Assembly: GCA_028289345.1 (NCBI GenBank)
Contig: JANQQL010000010.1
Location: 496,001 to 560,000 of the forward strand
Reading direction: 5' to 3'
Source of the DNA: Planctomycetota bacterium
GTDB taxonomy: Bacteria > Planctomycetota > B15-G4 > SIAN01
DNA: 64,000 nt
In this document: positions 7,648-15,896 of the stretch, one piece after another
How positions within the stretch are numbered: the first letter of the stretch is position 1
Layout of the letters: every line of letters starts with the position of its first letter
Notes under the pieces: generated by a model
The model's input: only the letters and a program-made list of their open reading frames with translations
Databases searched by the model: none
What the model was told of the DNA's origin: nothing
Program-made: the position numbers and the translations under genes

Positions 7648-10341
7648 TTGACAATTCACCATTCGATGTTGTCGCAGTCAGAGACGACGGCACGGTACCG
7701 TTCGGTTCTTCTCCTCTGCGTGGCCCTCAGTTGCATTGCTTGGGTCAACGACTCCGACAAGGTGCAAGTCGGCGAAACTCCCTCCTGGGTCATCCCCGCC
7801 TCCTATGACTCCGAACTCGTTCGACCGGACGAGGAACTGGGCGGAGGGGTCCATTACCTGCTGGTGGACACCCAAACTCGCGTCAACGGTCCGGACGTCG
7901 AAGAGTACTGGAGACTCGCCTTTCGAGTGGTCAACAGCGAAGGCGTTCGCAATCAATCCCAGCTCTCCATCGAATTCGATCCGGAATACCAAAGCCTCGA
8001 CTTTCACCAGGCTTTCGTGGTCCGCGACGGCGAGCCCCGCAACCAACTCAGCCTCTCGGCGATCGACGTCATTCAACAAGAAGACCAACTGCATCGTCAG
8101 ATCTACGATGGTCGACGCAGCGCCCTGCTGTTCCTTTCCGATGTTCGTCCCGGCGACATCATCGAGTATGCCTACACGCGGCGCGGCCTGAATCCCGCCT
8201 TCCAAGGCAAGTTCGTCGGCGGTCGGTCGTTGCAATGGGCAGTTCCCGTGGAGACCATTCGCCACCGCCTCCTCTGGCCCAAGGATCGAAAGCTCCGGAT
8301 CCGCAATCACGGCACCGAGATCGAACGAAACACGCGCTCCAACGGAACGACCCAAGAGTTCACCTGGGTCGCCAACGAAGTCCCAGCGTTGGTTCTCGAG
8401 GCGGAGACTCCGAGCTGGTTCTCCCCCTACCCCTGGATTCAGTTCTCAGAGTTCGAGGACTGGGACCAAGTCGCGGCATGGGGAGCCTCGCTGTACAGGA
8501 CTCCTCCGAGCCAGACGGACCTGCTCGATGCATGGGTGAAAGAGATTCAGGAAACTCATCCGTCTTTGCAGGATCAAATCACTGCGACCGTGCGCCATGT
8601 GCAAAACGACATTCGCTACCTCGGAATCGAGCTGGGTGCGGGAGCCTATGAACCAACCCCGAGCCCAGAGGTACTGGAACGGAGATTCGGAGACTGCAAG
8701 GACAAGGCACTGCTGTGCGTCGACCTACTGAGTCGGCTGGGGGTCCAGGCTGCGCCGGCGCTGGTGAATACCACGCTGTGTGGAGAGATTTCTCGCTGGC
8801 TGCCGAGCCCTCACGCCTTCGACCACGTCATCGTCCGAATCGTTCACGACGACCAGCCATTCTGGATTGACACGACCATTCCTCAACGCGGACGGCTTGG
8901 CGACTCCTACGTCCCCTCGTACGGCCGTGCGCTGGTGCTCACGTCGAATGGTGAGCCCTGCCAGAAAGTCTCGACGCCAGAGTGCGTCACCCCTTCCTTG
9001 CAGATCAACCGCACGTTTCAAGTCGCTCCTCCCGGCGACACGACCTGGTTGACCGTGGAGTCGGTGTTCTCCCGCGAAGAAGCCGACTGGATCCGGGCCG
9101 CAGGTCAACAAACCAGCAACAAGGAACTCGAGCAAAGCTTCCTCGAGTTCTACCTTCGCGCTTACCCCTCGGCCGAGATCGCCGCGCCGCTGGAATGGGC
9201 CGACGACGAAGAGAACAATCAAATCCGGGTGGTCGAAAGCTACACGATCCCTGACTTCTGGGACATGGAAGAAGACGACCTACTCATGTGCGATGCGAGC
9301 GCCCTCGAAATGGAGGCTCGTCTTCACCACCCGGTTCGTGGACCGAGGACGATGCCCTGCGCTCTGCCGTTCCCGATGCATGTGTCGAGTGTGACGACGC
9401 TCCATTTGCCGCAAGATTGGTCGATCGACAATGAAAGCCGGGTCGTCGAGACCAACCAGTTCCGCCTCGCCATGAATCGAGTTCGAGCGAAGAACAAGAT
9501 CACCCTCTTCCATGAGTACCAGGTGAAGGTCGATCACGTGACCGCAGAGGGCTTCGCTGCCTATTGTGACGAGGTCGAGAAGGCACGCAGCCAGCTCGGC
9601 TACTACTTAACCTACCCCAAGAACGTTTCGGCCAACTTCGCGGCCGCTGGCTCGACTCCGGCAGACGAGGACTTTTCTTCGACTTACCAGTCAGGACTGC
9701 ACGTCGGAGCGAGTGGAGTGGCGGCCTTCGTCGTCGTCCTTTCCCTCTTCATGGCCGTGCAGATCCTCCGTCTCCGTCCCCGAGTCCGAGACGAGGAGAT
9801 TCCGGACCCGCGAACGCGCCCCCGCTTCGGCGGAATCTGGCTGACTCTTCTGGGCCTGAACCTGATCGGGGCAACGATCATCCGTTCGATGGAGATCTAC
9901 TCGTGTCTTCCCGTCTTCACGGTCGAAGGCTGGCATCTCATGTCCCAGGAATCCGTTGCCGGATTGCCCGCGAATCTCGGCCAGGTGATCCTGGGAGTGG
10001 TCTGCGTCGAGTGGTTCCTGCTTGTCCTTTGCTCTGTGTCAGTGATCCTCTACTTCATGCGCCGACGCTCTTTCCGCTCCGTCTGCATGGCCTTCCTGCT
10101 GATCAACTGCGGAGTTTCGATGGGGTCGATGAGTCTTTTCGAGGGGATCCTCGAAGAAGTCGACAAGCGAGATGCTGCTCGCACGTTCTGGTTCTCGGTG
10201 ATCTGGGTTGCCTACTTGTATCGCTCCGAACGGGTCAAGGAGCTATTCGTCAACGGAATCGAACGGCGACGCCTCTCTCCAGCCCAAGAGGCGCTGATGG
10301 AAAAGCACGGACTTCCGGTCCGCAACCCGATCGAGTCCTGA
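7648..10341 (+). CDS. DUF3857/transglutaminase-like membrane protein
   Basis: 897 residues. An N-terminal hydrophobic segment (RSVLLLCVALSCIAW) exports the body. Residues ~60-290 match the DUF3857 beta-sandwich (ending SWFSPYPWIQFSEFEDW), followed by a transglutaminase-like domain with the triad Cys350 (RFGDCKDKA), His393 (AFDHVIV) and Asp408 (FWIDTTIP). After a second beta domain the C-terminus (~690-870) has four or five membrane helices. In this family the triad may crosslink or hydrolyse amide bonds, or be a vestigial peptidase; the substrate is unknown. The start given is TTG 7648, with GGAG 6 nt upstream; an ATG six codons later (7666) lacks a ribosome site but is possible. Confidence 0.9.
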   Translation: MTIHHSMLSQSETTARYRSVLLLCVALSCIAWVNDSDKVQVGETPSWVIPASYDSELVRPDEELGGGVHYLLVDTQTRVNGPDVEEYWRLAFRVVNSEGVRNQSQLSIEFDPEYQSLDFHQAFVVRDGEPRNQLSLSAIDVIQQEDQLHRQIYDGRRSALLFLSDVRPGDIIEYAYTRRGLNPAFQGKFVGGRSLQWAVPVETIRHRLLWPKDRKLRIRNHGTEIERNTRSNGTTQEFTWVANEVPALVLEAETPSWFSPYPWIQFSEFEDWDQVAAWGASLYRTPPSQTDLLDAWVKEIQETHPSLQDQITATVRHVQNDIRYLGIELGAGAYEPTPSPEVLERRFGDCKDKALLCVDLLSRLGVQAAPALVNTTLCGEISRWLPSPHAFDHVIVRIVHDDQPFWIDTTIPQRGRLGDSYVPSYGRALVLTSNGEPCQKVSTPECVTPSLQINRTFQVAPPGDTTWLTVESVFSREEADWIRAAGQQTSNKELEQSFLEFYLRAYPSAEIAAPLEWADDEENNQIRVVESYTIPDFWDMEEDDLLMCDASALEMEARLHHPVRGPRTMPCALPFPMHVSSVTTLHLPQDWSIDNESRVVETNQFRLAMNRVRAKNKITLFHEYQVKVDHVTAEGFAAYCDEVEKARSQLGYYLTYPKNVSANFAAAGSTPADEDFSSTYQSGLHVGASGVAAFVVVLSLFMAVQILRLRPRVRDEEIPDPRTRPRFGGIWLTLLGLNLIGATIIRSMEIYSCLPVFTVEGWHLMSQESVAGLPANLGQVILGVVCVEWFLLVLCSVSVILYFMRRRSFRSVCMAFLLINCGVSMGSMSLFEGILEEVDKRDAARTFWFSVIWVAYLYRSERVKELFVNGIERRRLSPAQEALMEKHGLPVRNPIES

Positions 10342-10590
10342 CCGGTCGCCCAGCTTCCTCGAGACCGACGCGAGATCTCTCGAGGATGCGGATCGTCACA
10401 AGCATTTTCTTGGCGAGAGTGTTTGAGGAATCGAGCTTAGGGGAGTGAACCACGTTCGCTCTTGATCCGCTTGACGCTCGAAGCCGTGCGACTCAGACCT
10501 TCGTAGCACCCCCCAGGACCTCTCAGGAGGGCCGGGAACTCAGGCGAACTCGAGGCGATCGAACCCGATGACCCTCGGAGGCCTCCCCCC

Positions 10591-11109
10591 ATGAAGACCC
10601 TTGCCATCGCTCTCTTGTCTCTTCTTTCCGTCCCCTGCTTCGCGTCTTTTGACGGCCCCAAACGATCCGTTTCCGTAGCCATCACCGAAGGCGGTCGAGT
10701 GGTTCGGGGAGACGATGAGATCGACACCGATGACTACACCAAAGTGGCGGTGCAGTACGAGATCACCGTCGATGAAGATGACAAGAACGCACACATCTGG
10801 GTGCGCCTCGACGCATACGAGTGCAACAGCGACAAGACCTACGGCGATACCCATCTGAGACTGGAGAAGAAGCTCCATCTCTACTCTGCCCCGGAGGGGA
10901 TGAAGATCGACAAGATCGCGGACGTCCCTCTCACGGGACAGCACTCCGAGTTCCTTCGAGGCGAGCGCCACGGCCCCCAGAGCTTCGAGAGCAAGAAACT
11001 TGGCGGGCTCCGCAATCTCACGTTCACCATCGACGGGAGAGGCCGAAAGGACCACGATCGCATGAACCTGAGGGCCGAGATCGACTTCATTCCGAAGCTT
11101 GTGAACTAG
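10591..11109 (+). CDS. Small exported protein of unknown function
   Basis: 172 residues, with a clear signal peptide (MKTLAIALLSLLSVPCFASF). The mature part is a highly charged, probably beta-sandwich domain with one cysteine (DAYECNSDK) and an Asp/Glu-rich region DDEIDTDDYTK. No family recognised. It stands alone: 250 nt behind the transglutaminase gene and convergent with the esterase gene to its right. The charged strands without catalytic motifs suggest a binding or structural role, which is inference. Confidence 0.8.
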   Translation: MKTLAIALLSLLSVPCFASFDGPKRSVSVAITEGGRVVRGDDEIDTDDYTKVAVQYEITVDEDDKNAHIWVRLDAYECNSDKTYGDTHLRLEKKLHLYSAPEGMKIDKIADVPLTGQHSEFLRGERHGPQSFESKKLGGLRNLTFTIDGRGRKDHDRMNLRAEIDFIPKLVN

Positions 11110-11172
11110 AAGCGAAGTCAGGACCTCTGTTTGAGTTCCGTCGCGCCGTAGGGCGTCATCGGAGCAACGCCA

Positions 11173-11214
11173 GCGCGCCATCAGGCACGGGAGTGGGAGT
11201 GCCCGGTGGCGCGC
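11173..11214. terminator. Bidirectional terminator-like hairpin between convergent genes
   Basis: GCGCGCCA (11173-11180) pairs with TGGCGCGC (11207-11214), and inside it GGCAC pairs with GTGCC. The two stems are separated by a 3x3 internal loop. It lies between the stops of two convergent genes (11109 and 11285). There is no U tract, as for the other convergent-gene hairpins here. Confidence 0.5.
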
Positions 11215-11284
11215 GGCGATGCACAGACCGCTCGGAAGGGCGTTGTACGAAGCCGCGACGATCCAGCACTCGGCTTCGACAACT

Positions 11285-12325
11285 TCAGTGACTCTTGGCC
11301 TGCTCCGGAGAACCTGCATGGGGCTCGATGGCCACGATTTCCTCGCCGGAGTTCGCCCGAAAGAAGGCGACGATGTCGGCTCCCATCTCCGGACGAACCG
11401 TGTGGCCGACCCCGTGATAGGTCACCATCTGTGCAGGAATCCGGAGCTCCGCATAGATTGACCGAGACATCTCCCAACGCTTCGGCATCTCCTTGCCAAT
11501 CGTTTCGTGGATCAGTTCCGCATGCTCGACTGTGAATGCGTCCCGAAACAACGTCGTGTCGTTTCGATCGTCGCCGCCCATATAGATGAACTGCGACACC
11601 TTTCGATAGGCTTCCTCGTCGAACTCGATCCCGGTGATCTCCTTCAAATCCTCGATTCCCACGGGGTAGGGAAGTTTCGTGCCTCGCCATTGCTCGGTCG
11701 GAAACGTGGGGATCGAGTTCACTCCCCCGGACGCCACCGCGCGCACCGCCTGTGGATGGAGGATGGCGAATCGGTTGCAGAACGTTCCCGAGGCTGAGAA
11801 CCCGTCCAGGAACACTTTCTCTTCGACCTCGATTCCGTTTCCCCAAAGAAACTCCTGAGCGTGCGCAATCATTGCCAGAAGCTGCAGGTCGATCCGCTTC
11901 AGGGGGTCGGAGTCGATTCGTAGCGTGTCTTCATCCAACGCGTGGGTGTAGTTCTTCCAGTTCATCTCGGGTCGGGGAAACACGGGAACAAGCAACGGCA
12001 AACTCAGCTCGGCGGCGATTTGCCGAACATAGGACTGGCTGGCCAGCTTGCGCGCCGATCTGTCGTGGACTTCGAAATCGTCACTCACGCTTCCGGTATT
12101 GTTCGGTTCCACCAGAAGGAAGAGGGCATCGCTCTCCTCCACGCTCCTTGGAACAGACAAGTAGTAGGGAAAATGAAACCCTGCCTCGCAATCCGCTTCG
12201 AAACGAAGGGTGACGTCCTCCGTCAGGGCCAAGAGGAACGTGTCCGGATCCTCCACAGAGACAAAGGGAGACTCGGGTCCCTGGGCGACCAACACAGCGA
12301 AGAGGGTCAAGAGAGTCGTGGCCAT
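11285..12325 (-). CDS. Exported alpha/beta-hydrolase-fold esterase
   Basis: 346 residues from ATG 12325, which has a GAGG ribosome site and begins a signal peptide (MATTLLTLFAVLVAQ); a longer frame to 12364 is not needed. The domain resembles PHB-depolymerase/feruloyl-esterase-like proteins. It has LDGFSASG with nucleophile Ser177, an acid in YMGGDDRNDT and a His in YHGVGHTVRPEM. An NNTG loop after the first strands could supply the oxyanion hole. Expected to act outside the cytoplasm on esters, possibly polymer fragments; the substrate cannot be told. Convergent with the small exported protein gene. Confidence 0.88.
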   Translation of the reverse strand: MATTLLTLFAVLVAQGPESPFVSVEDPDTFLLALTEDVTLRFEADCEAGFHFPYYLSVPRSVEESDALFLLVEPNNTGSVSDDFEVHDRSARKLASQSYVRQIAAELSLPLLVPVFPRPEMNWKNYTHALDEDTLRIDSDPLKRIDLQLLAMIAHAQEFLWGNGIEVEEKVFLDGFSASGTFCNRFAILHPQAVRAVASGGVNSIPTFPTEQWRGTKLPYPVGIEDLKEITGIEFDEEAYRKVSQFIYMGGDDRNDTTLFRDAFTVEHAELIHETIGKEMPKRWEMSRSIYAELRIPAQMVTYHGVGHTVRPEMGADIVAFFRANSGEEIVAIEPHAGSPEQAKSH

Positions 12326-12737
12326 GAGGGTCCTCGGCGTTCCGGAATACAGCCCGCGTAGCATTCGAGTTTCTGGGGACCGCGAAGGTGACGCAGCCCC
12401 TCTTCGGGGCCGGAATTCCTCCCGCTTCCGCAGTCTTTACCGCACATTCACACAGCAACGTTCAGCTCGGCGGCGAGAGAATCCGATGAGCCCCGGTTGC
12501 GCGACTCAGCGTCGGGACTCCCCCCCGAGATCGAGGCCAGCTTGACCGCGGGACCTTGTGAAACCGAGCAGATTTGAGGTCTTCGATTCCGATTCCGCTG
12601 GGGGGTTTCCTCCGACGCCCATGCCCTTTCGACAAGATCCAAGTCTTGTCAGATCCCAGAAGTCATGGCAGACTGCCGCGCGGGTATGGACTCACCTGCC
12701 CAAATTCCTAGTTCTCATGACCCAAGGAGATGTAGCG

Positions 12738-12932
12738 ATGATCACGATGGAGGCGCCTTCCGACGAGCAGACCGAGCGGGATTGGGCGTGTCTGGCTCGC
12801 ATCGAGGCAGACGAAACGAAACTGCGCCCCCTCTACCGCCGCGCCCTTCAGCGCGCGCGTGACAAAAGAGATTCCGGCCAGAGCTTCTCGATCAAGGAAC
12901 GCGAAATCCTCACTCGGATCGCTGCTCTTTGA
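12738..12932 (+). CDS. 64-residue charged protein of unknown function
   Basis: The start is ATG 12738 because AAGGAGA lies exactly 7 nt upstream; an upstream in-frame ATG (12558) has no such site. The product, beginning MITMEAPSDEQTERDW, is helical and highly charged (ELRPLYRRALQ-like basic and acidic patches, SIKEREILTRIAAL at the end), with one Cys and no membrane segment. The Leu/Ile spacing suggests a short coiled coil. The gene is followed by a perfect intrinsic terminator, so it is a complete single-gene transcription unit. It may be a small regulatory or nucleic-acid-binding protein, but nothing shows this directly. Confidence 0.75.
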   Translation: MITMEAPSDEQTERDWACLARIEADETKLRPLYRRALQRARDKRDSGQSFSIKEREILTRIAAL

Positions 12933-12978
12933 ACCTGATCGAGGCGCGTTCGACGCCTCGGATTGCCTAGAACGCCAT

Positions 12979-13018
12979 GCACTCCCGGTGCTCGTCGAAG
13001 CGCCGGGAGTGCTTTTTT
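12979..13018 (+). terminator. Strong intrinsic terminator
   Basis: A perfect 10-bp stem (GCACTCCCGG at 12979-12988, CCGGGAGTGC at 13003-13012) with a 14-nt loop is followed at once by TTTTTT. It lies 47 nt after the stop of the 64-residue gene. A second, smaller hairpin (GAGGCG/CGCCTC, 12941-12959) precedes it. Confidence 0.9.
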
Positions 13019-13211
13019 CGAAGGACGTCCGGCCTCCGAACAGGTTCCCCGCCTCGGATCGACCGAAGCTCCCTCGAGGTAGGGCGCGGAAGGGGAGATG
13101 GTGGCTGCGCTTGCGTCTTTCTTGGACGGTGTGGCGCCATGGAAAAACGAGTTTTTCTTGCCGACTGGTGAGGCGCCAAACTGGTAGCTGGTGATCGGAT
13201 CAGACGCTTTG

Positions 13212-13227
13212 TCCGACAGCTGTCGGA
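13212..13227. promoter_or_regulatory. Perfect 16-bp palindrome, operator candidate
   Basis: TCCGACAGCTGTCGGA is a perfect dyad with no spacer, 35 nt upstream of the start of the HEAT-like exported protein gene at 13263. Size and position fit a dimeric regulator site overlapping the leader; it could also form a short hairpin in the mRNA. Confidence 0.4.
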
Positions 13228-13262
13228 ACATCTCGCACCCGCCTCAGCAATTGGAGCAAACC

Positions 13263-14243
13263 ATGTTCTCGGCCCTCTCCCTCGTTGCCGCTTGCTCGAT
13301 CTTGACATCCTCCCCAGCGGCCGGTGCCCGCGCGTCCCAGGATTCCCCGCGGGTCTGGACCGACTTCGAAATCGTCGGCTACGACAGCTACTCCCGAGAA
13401 GAAATCATTCAGGCCCTCCCGGTCAAGGTGGGCAGCGCTGCCGATCTCAGCTTCGAGCAGCGCGACTCCTGGGCGCGCGCCCTCGAGGAAAAACTCGGGT
13501 TCGCTCGAGTCTTCCTTGGCAACTTGCGGTACGTCGATGGCAAATCGTTCCTCGTGGTCAACGTCGTCGAGGTCGGAGACGAAGAGCGAATGGCCTACCG
13601 CGACGCGCCGACCGGCAGCGTCGAGATCCCCGCGCCAGTGCAACGAGTTTATGCCGAGCTGAACAAGATCTGGGACGACCTGTTCGAACAAGGCACGCCG
13701 CCCATGGAAACCGTGACCGCTGACTACGTGGACTTCAGTGATCCGGCGATGAGCCGCCTCGCGAAGGAGCTTCGAGACCTGGCAGGCCCCCATCGAGAAC
13801 AACTGATTCGAGTGGTGCGCGAGGATGCCCAGGAAATTCGGCGTGCCGAGGCGGCCTCACTCCTCAACTGGGCAGGAGACCCCGAGGCGTCGATTCACGA
13901 GGTGATCCGCTATCTCGACGACCCGTCCCCCACCATTCGCAACAACATCACCCGATTCATGGGTCACTTCTTGGGGAGCCTAAGGTCGGAAACCACCCGA
14001 CACGCGGTTCTGCGTGAACTCTCCCGCCAGGTCCGTCGGCCGTCCCATGGGGATCGGAACAAGTCGCTCTACGGCATGCTCAGCATCGTCGAAAGCCATC
14101 CCGAGGATCTCTCGATGCTGATGCAACTCGCGGGGGATGCCATTCACCAGATTGCGGAGCAGAGCATTCTTTCCAATGTCCAGCCTCCTGCGGCACAGCT
14201 GCTGGAGATGGCGAAAGCCCAGGAGTCGAAAGCCAGCCGCTGA
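13263..14243 (+). CDS. Exported protein with POTRA-like N-terminus and HEAT-like repeats
   Basis: 326 residues from ATG 13263, which starts a signal peptide (MFSALSLVAACSILTSS...); the frame continues upstream to 13191 without a ribosome site. Residues ~30-110 (FEIVGYDSYSREEIIQALPV, then a helix, then FLGNLRYVDGKSFLVVNVVE) have the beta-alpha-alpha-beta-beta pattern of POTRA-type domains. The rest is helical, with repeated units such as EIRRAEAASLLNWAGD and IRNNITRFMGHFLG that look like HEAT/armadillo repeats. It probably acts as a periplasmic protein-protein interaction scaffold. A perfect palindrome lies 35 nt upstream. Convergent with the selenoprotein gene. Confidence 0.83.
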   Translation: MFSALSLVAACSILTSSPAAGARASQDSPRVWTDFEIVGYDSYSREEIIQALPVKVGSAADLSFEQRDSWARALEEKLGFARVFLGNLRYVDGKSFLVVNVVEVGDEERMAYRDAPTGSVEIPAPVQRVYAELNKIWDDLFEQGTPPMETVTADYVDFSDPAMSRLAKELRDLAGPHREQLIRVVREDAQEIRRAEAASLLNWAGDPEASIHEVIRYLDDPSPTIRNNITRFMGHFLGSLRSETTRHAVLRELSRQVRRPSHGDRNKSLYGMLSIVESHPEDLSMLMQLAGDAIHQIAEQSILSNVQPPAAQLLEMAKAQESKASR

Positions 14244-14259
14244 TGGGCGTCGGGATCGT

Positions 14260-14287
14260 GGGCGTTGGCCGACCGGTGTCGACGCCC
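14260..14287. terminator. Weak hairpin between convergent genes
   Basis: GGGCGT (14260-14265) pairs with ACGCCC (14282-14287), extended inward by G-U and G-C pairs. It lies 17 nt beyond the stop of the HEAT-like gene and has no U tract. Candidate only. Confidence 0.3.
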
Positions 14288-14365
14288 CTCAAGCCTTCGT
14301 CATGGGAAGCATGCTTCTATGAGGGATCGGGCTATGCGCCCTCCCTCCATCGCCAGGGGGACGGA

Positions 14366-14887
14366 TCACAACGACTCGAACTCTCGCTGGCCCTTGGCAA
14401 GCTGCTCCAGGACCTGCTCCACGGGAATCAAGCCGCGCACCGGATTGCCATCCAAACGCCCGGCCAAATCCTTGCCCCCGTGGTCGTGAACCCTCAGAAC
14501 CGGGTAGCTGCCATAGGATTCGCCGAATCGCTCGAAAGGCTGGCTCCGGTCGAGAGTGTCAATGAACACCGGGACGAAAGCGGCGCTGGCCATCACCACT
14601 CGTGGGTCGCGAAGCGGACCGCTCGCGAAATCCTGACAACCCTGTCATCCAGGGTTCTCGCCGAAATGAACCCAGAGAGGTTTGCCCTGTTCCTTTGCCA
14701 CTCGAACCGCTTGCTCATAGTCCACGAACCAGCGCACGCTGCCAATGGTGACAGCTGAGTCTGAGTCAACCGCGGTCTCGGGAGCGGGCTCGACCAAGTC
14801 GTTCTCCGGTGCTTGGTGACACGCTGCAAGCGTGCCAAGGGACGCGGCAATCGCAAGTCGACGCAGGGAGCGGAAGGAGTGGGCCAT
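14366..14887 (-). CDS. Thioredoxin-fold lipoprotein, probable selenoprotein (in-frame UGA = Sec81)
   Basis: One continuous reading frame of 173 codons from ATG 14887 to 14366 is interrupted only by TGA at 14647-14645. The first 80 residues give a lipoprotein signal (lipobox LAAC, Cys23) and the start of a thioredoxin fold (VRWFVDYEQAVRVAKEQGK, then PLWVHFGENPG). The UGA falls where thioredoxin-like proteins carry the first redox Cys, giving Sec-Q-G-Cys84, a UxxC motif. The fold then continues in the same frame: a FVPVFIDT strand, YPVLRV with the cis-Pro, HDHGGKDL, and a C-terminal helix (PVEQVLEQLAKGQ). A hairpin at 14628-14607 has SECIS features. Expected role: membrane-anchored thiol/selenol redox protein facing the periplasm. 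The alternative is a nonsense mutation of a Cys codon (one base from TGT or TGC). Confidence 0.8.
14607..14628 (-). promoter_or_regulatory. Candidate bacterial SECIS element
   Basis: In the mRNA, 16 nt after the UGA, UCGCGA pairs with UCGCGA (6 bp). Above a single bulged U two further G-C pairs close a 5-nt loop GGUCC. The loop begins 24 nt after the UGA and has G at its first two positions. Known bacterial SECIS elements have an apical loop about 16-37 nt from the UGA with a G among its first two bases; the Escherichia coli fdhF element also has GGUC in its loop and a bulged U. Confidence 0.7.
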
Positions 14888-15052
14888 GGCCCTATTTTGC
14901 CTCCGCCCCCGGACCCTCGTCGACCGCTCCTTCGACAAAAGGCCGATTTCTATGGGGAATCCGACCGCTCTCGATCGAGAGTCCTCGGTCACGAAAGGAC
15001 TCCAAGGCGAAGAGATCCAACCACGACGGCGCGCGGCCATGACGGGAACGCC

Positions 15053-15745
15053 CTAGACCTTTCTTGCAGAACCCTCCCCCCCGAGAGCTCGGAACGTGGA
15101 CCACAGGGACTCGGAGGACGCCAACGGCGCAATGAGCGCGGCCAGCTCCGAGGTTCGCCACAACGCTTCGTGCAAAACCTCGGACCACAGCCCTTGGCTT
15201 GCCCGGTCGAGTGCCTCTCGGGCGATCCCGATCGCCGGATCCTCGTCGCCTTGGAGAGGATCCTCGGGCAAGGAGTCGTAGTAAGCTCGAAACTCGGTCG
15301 TCGTTGCAAAGAACTGACGAAGCCCGTAGCGGTCGGCCAAGCTCGCTTGCAACCGCAAGCAGGCGTGTTCCCGGACAACGTGCCCTGGTTCGTTCTTCAA
15401 GCCCCAGTCTTGCTTGCTCAGCCCCCGAATGCCTTCGGTAAGAGCGTGGCAGATCTCATGGAAGATCATCTGCCCCAGCGAGTCGTCGGGGTCCAACGTC
15501 TCTGGAGTTCCAATGCGAAGGACTCCTTCGCCGTTCCAAGAAGCGAAGACCTCGGAGTCGCGCTGGATCTCGATGGCCAGGGCATTGGCGGCGTAGCTCC
15601 AGATCACCGCAAGGGGGTCTTCGTAGGTTGCCTCGATGTTTCGCATCGCTCTCCCGCATCGCAAAGTCGCCGGGGCTCGCTCGGTTGCGCAAAGACCCCT
15701 TTGGTGCCACAAAACGATCTTCTTCGAGACCCTGCCCCTCCTCAA
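15053..15745 (-). CDS. Small HExxH metalloprotease-like protein
   Basis: Up to 230 residues. The central motif MIFHEICHALTEG is a zincin HExxH signature (His96, His100 in the long form) preceded by LDPDDSLGQ, as in small zinc-dependent peptidase-like proteins. A helical C-terminal half (GHVVREHACLRLQASLADRYG...) follows and may hold the third zinc ligand (Glu or His in VVREHA). There is no signal peptide, so it is probably cytoplasmic. The start is uncertain: TTG 15745 keeps a segment (ERAPATLRCGRAMRN) that looks like part of the fold, whereas ATG 15646 has a GGGAG site 4 nt upstream. It lies 165 nt upstream of, and on the same strand as, the selenoprotein gene; a functional tie is only conjecture. 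Confidence 0.75.
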   Translation of the reverse strand: MRRGRVSKKIVLWHQRGLCATERAPATLRCGRAMRNIEATYEDPLAVIWSYAANALAIEIQRDSEVFASWNGEGVLRIGTPETLDPDDSLGQMIFHEICHALTEGIRGLSKQDWGLKNEPGHVVREHACLRLQASLADRYGLRQFFATTTEFRAYYDSLPEDPLQGDEDPAIGIAREALDRASQGLWSEVLHEALWRTSELAALIAPLASSESLWSTFRALGGEGSARKV

Positions 15746-15805
15746 GCGACGAGCAAGAGGAGATTGCGGGGAACGGGGTCCAGGACAACTCGGATCCAGA
15801 CGAAA

Positions 15806-15844
15806 GTAGGCCCAGGATCGGCATGTGGCTCGTCCTGGGCCTAC
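15806..15844 (-). terminator. Long perfect hairpin at the end of cassette A
   Basis: GTAGGCCCAGGA (15806-15817) pairs perfectly over 12 bp with TCCTGGGCCTAC (15833-15844), with a 15-nt loop. It lies 53 nt beyond the stop of the FG-GAP gene of cassette A; on that transcript the stem is followed by UUUCGUCU. Probable terminator of the cassette A operon. Confidence 0.7.
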
Positions 15845-15896
15845 GAATCTTCAAAACCCCGCAACATCGACGTTGTGGGTGACGCGCAGTCGAATC

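Noticed and set aside
14593..14856. 87-residue frame near the UGA gene, possible frameshifted second half
   Set aside because: It is in a different frame; the true continuation after the UGA is in the same frame as the upstream part, so no frameshift is needed.
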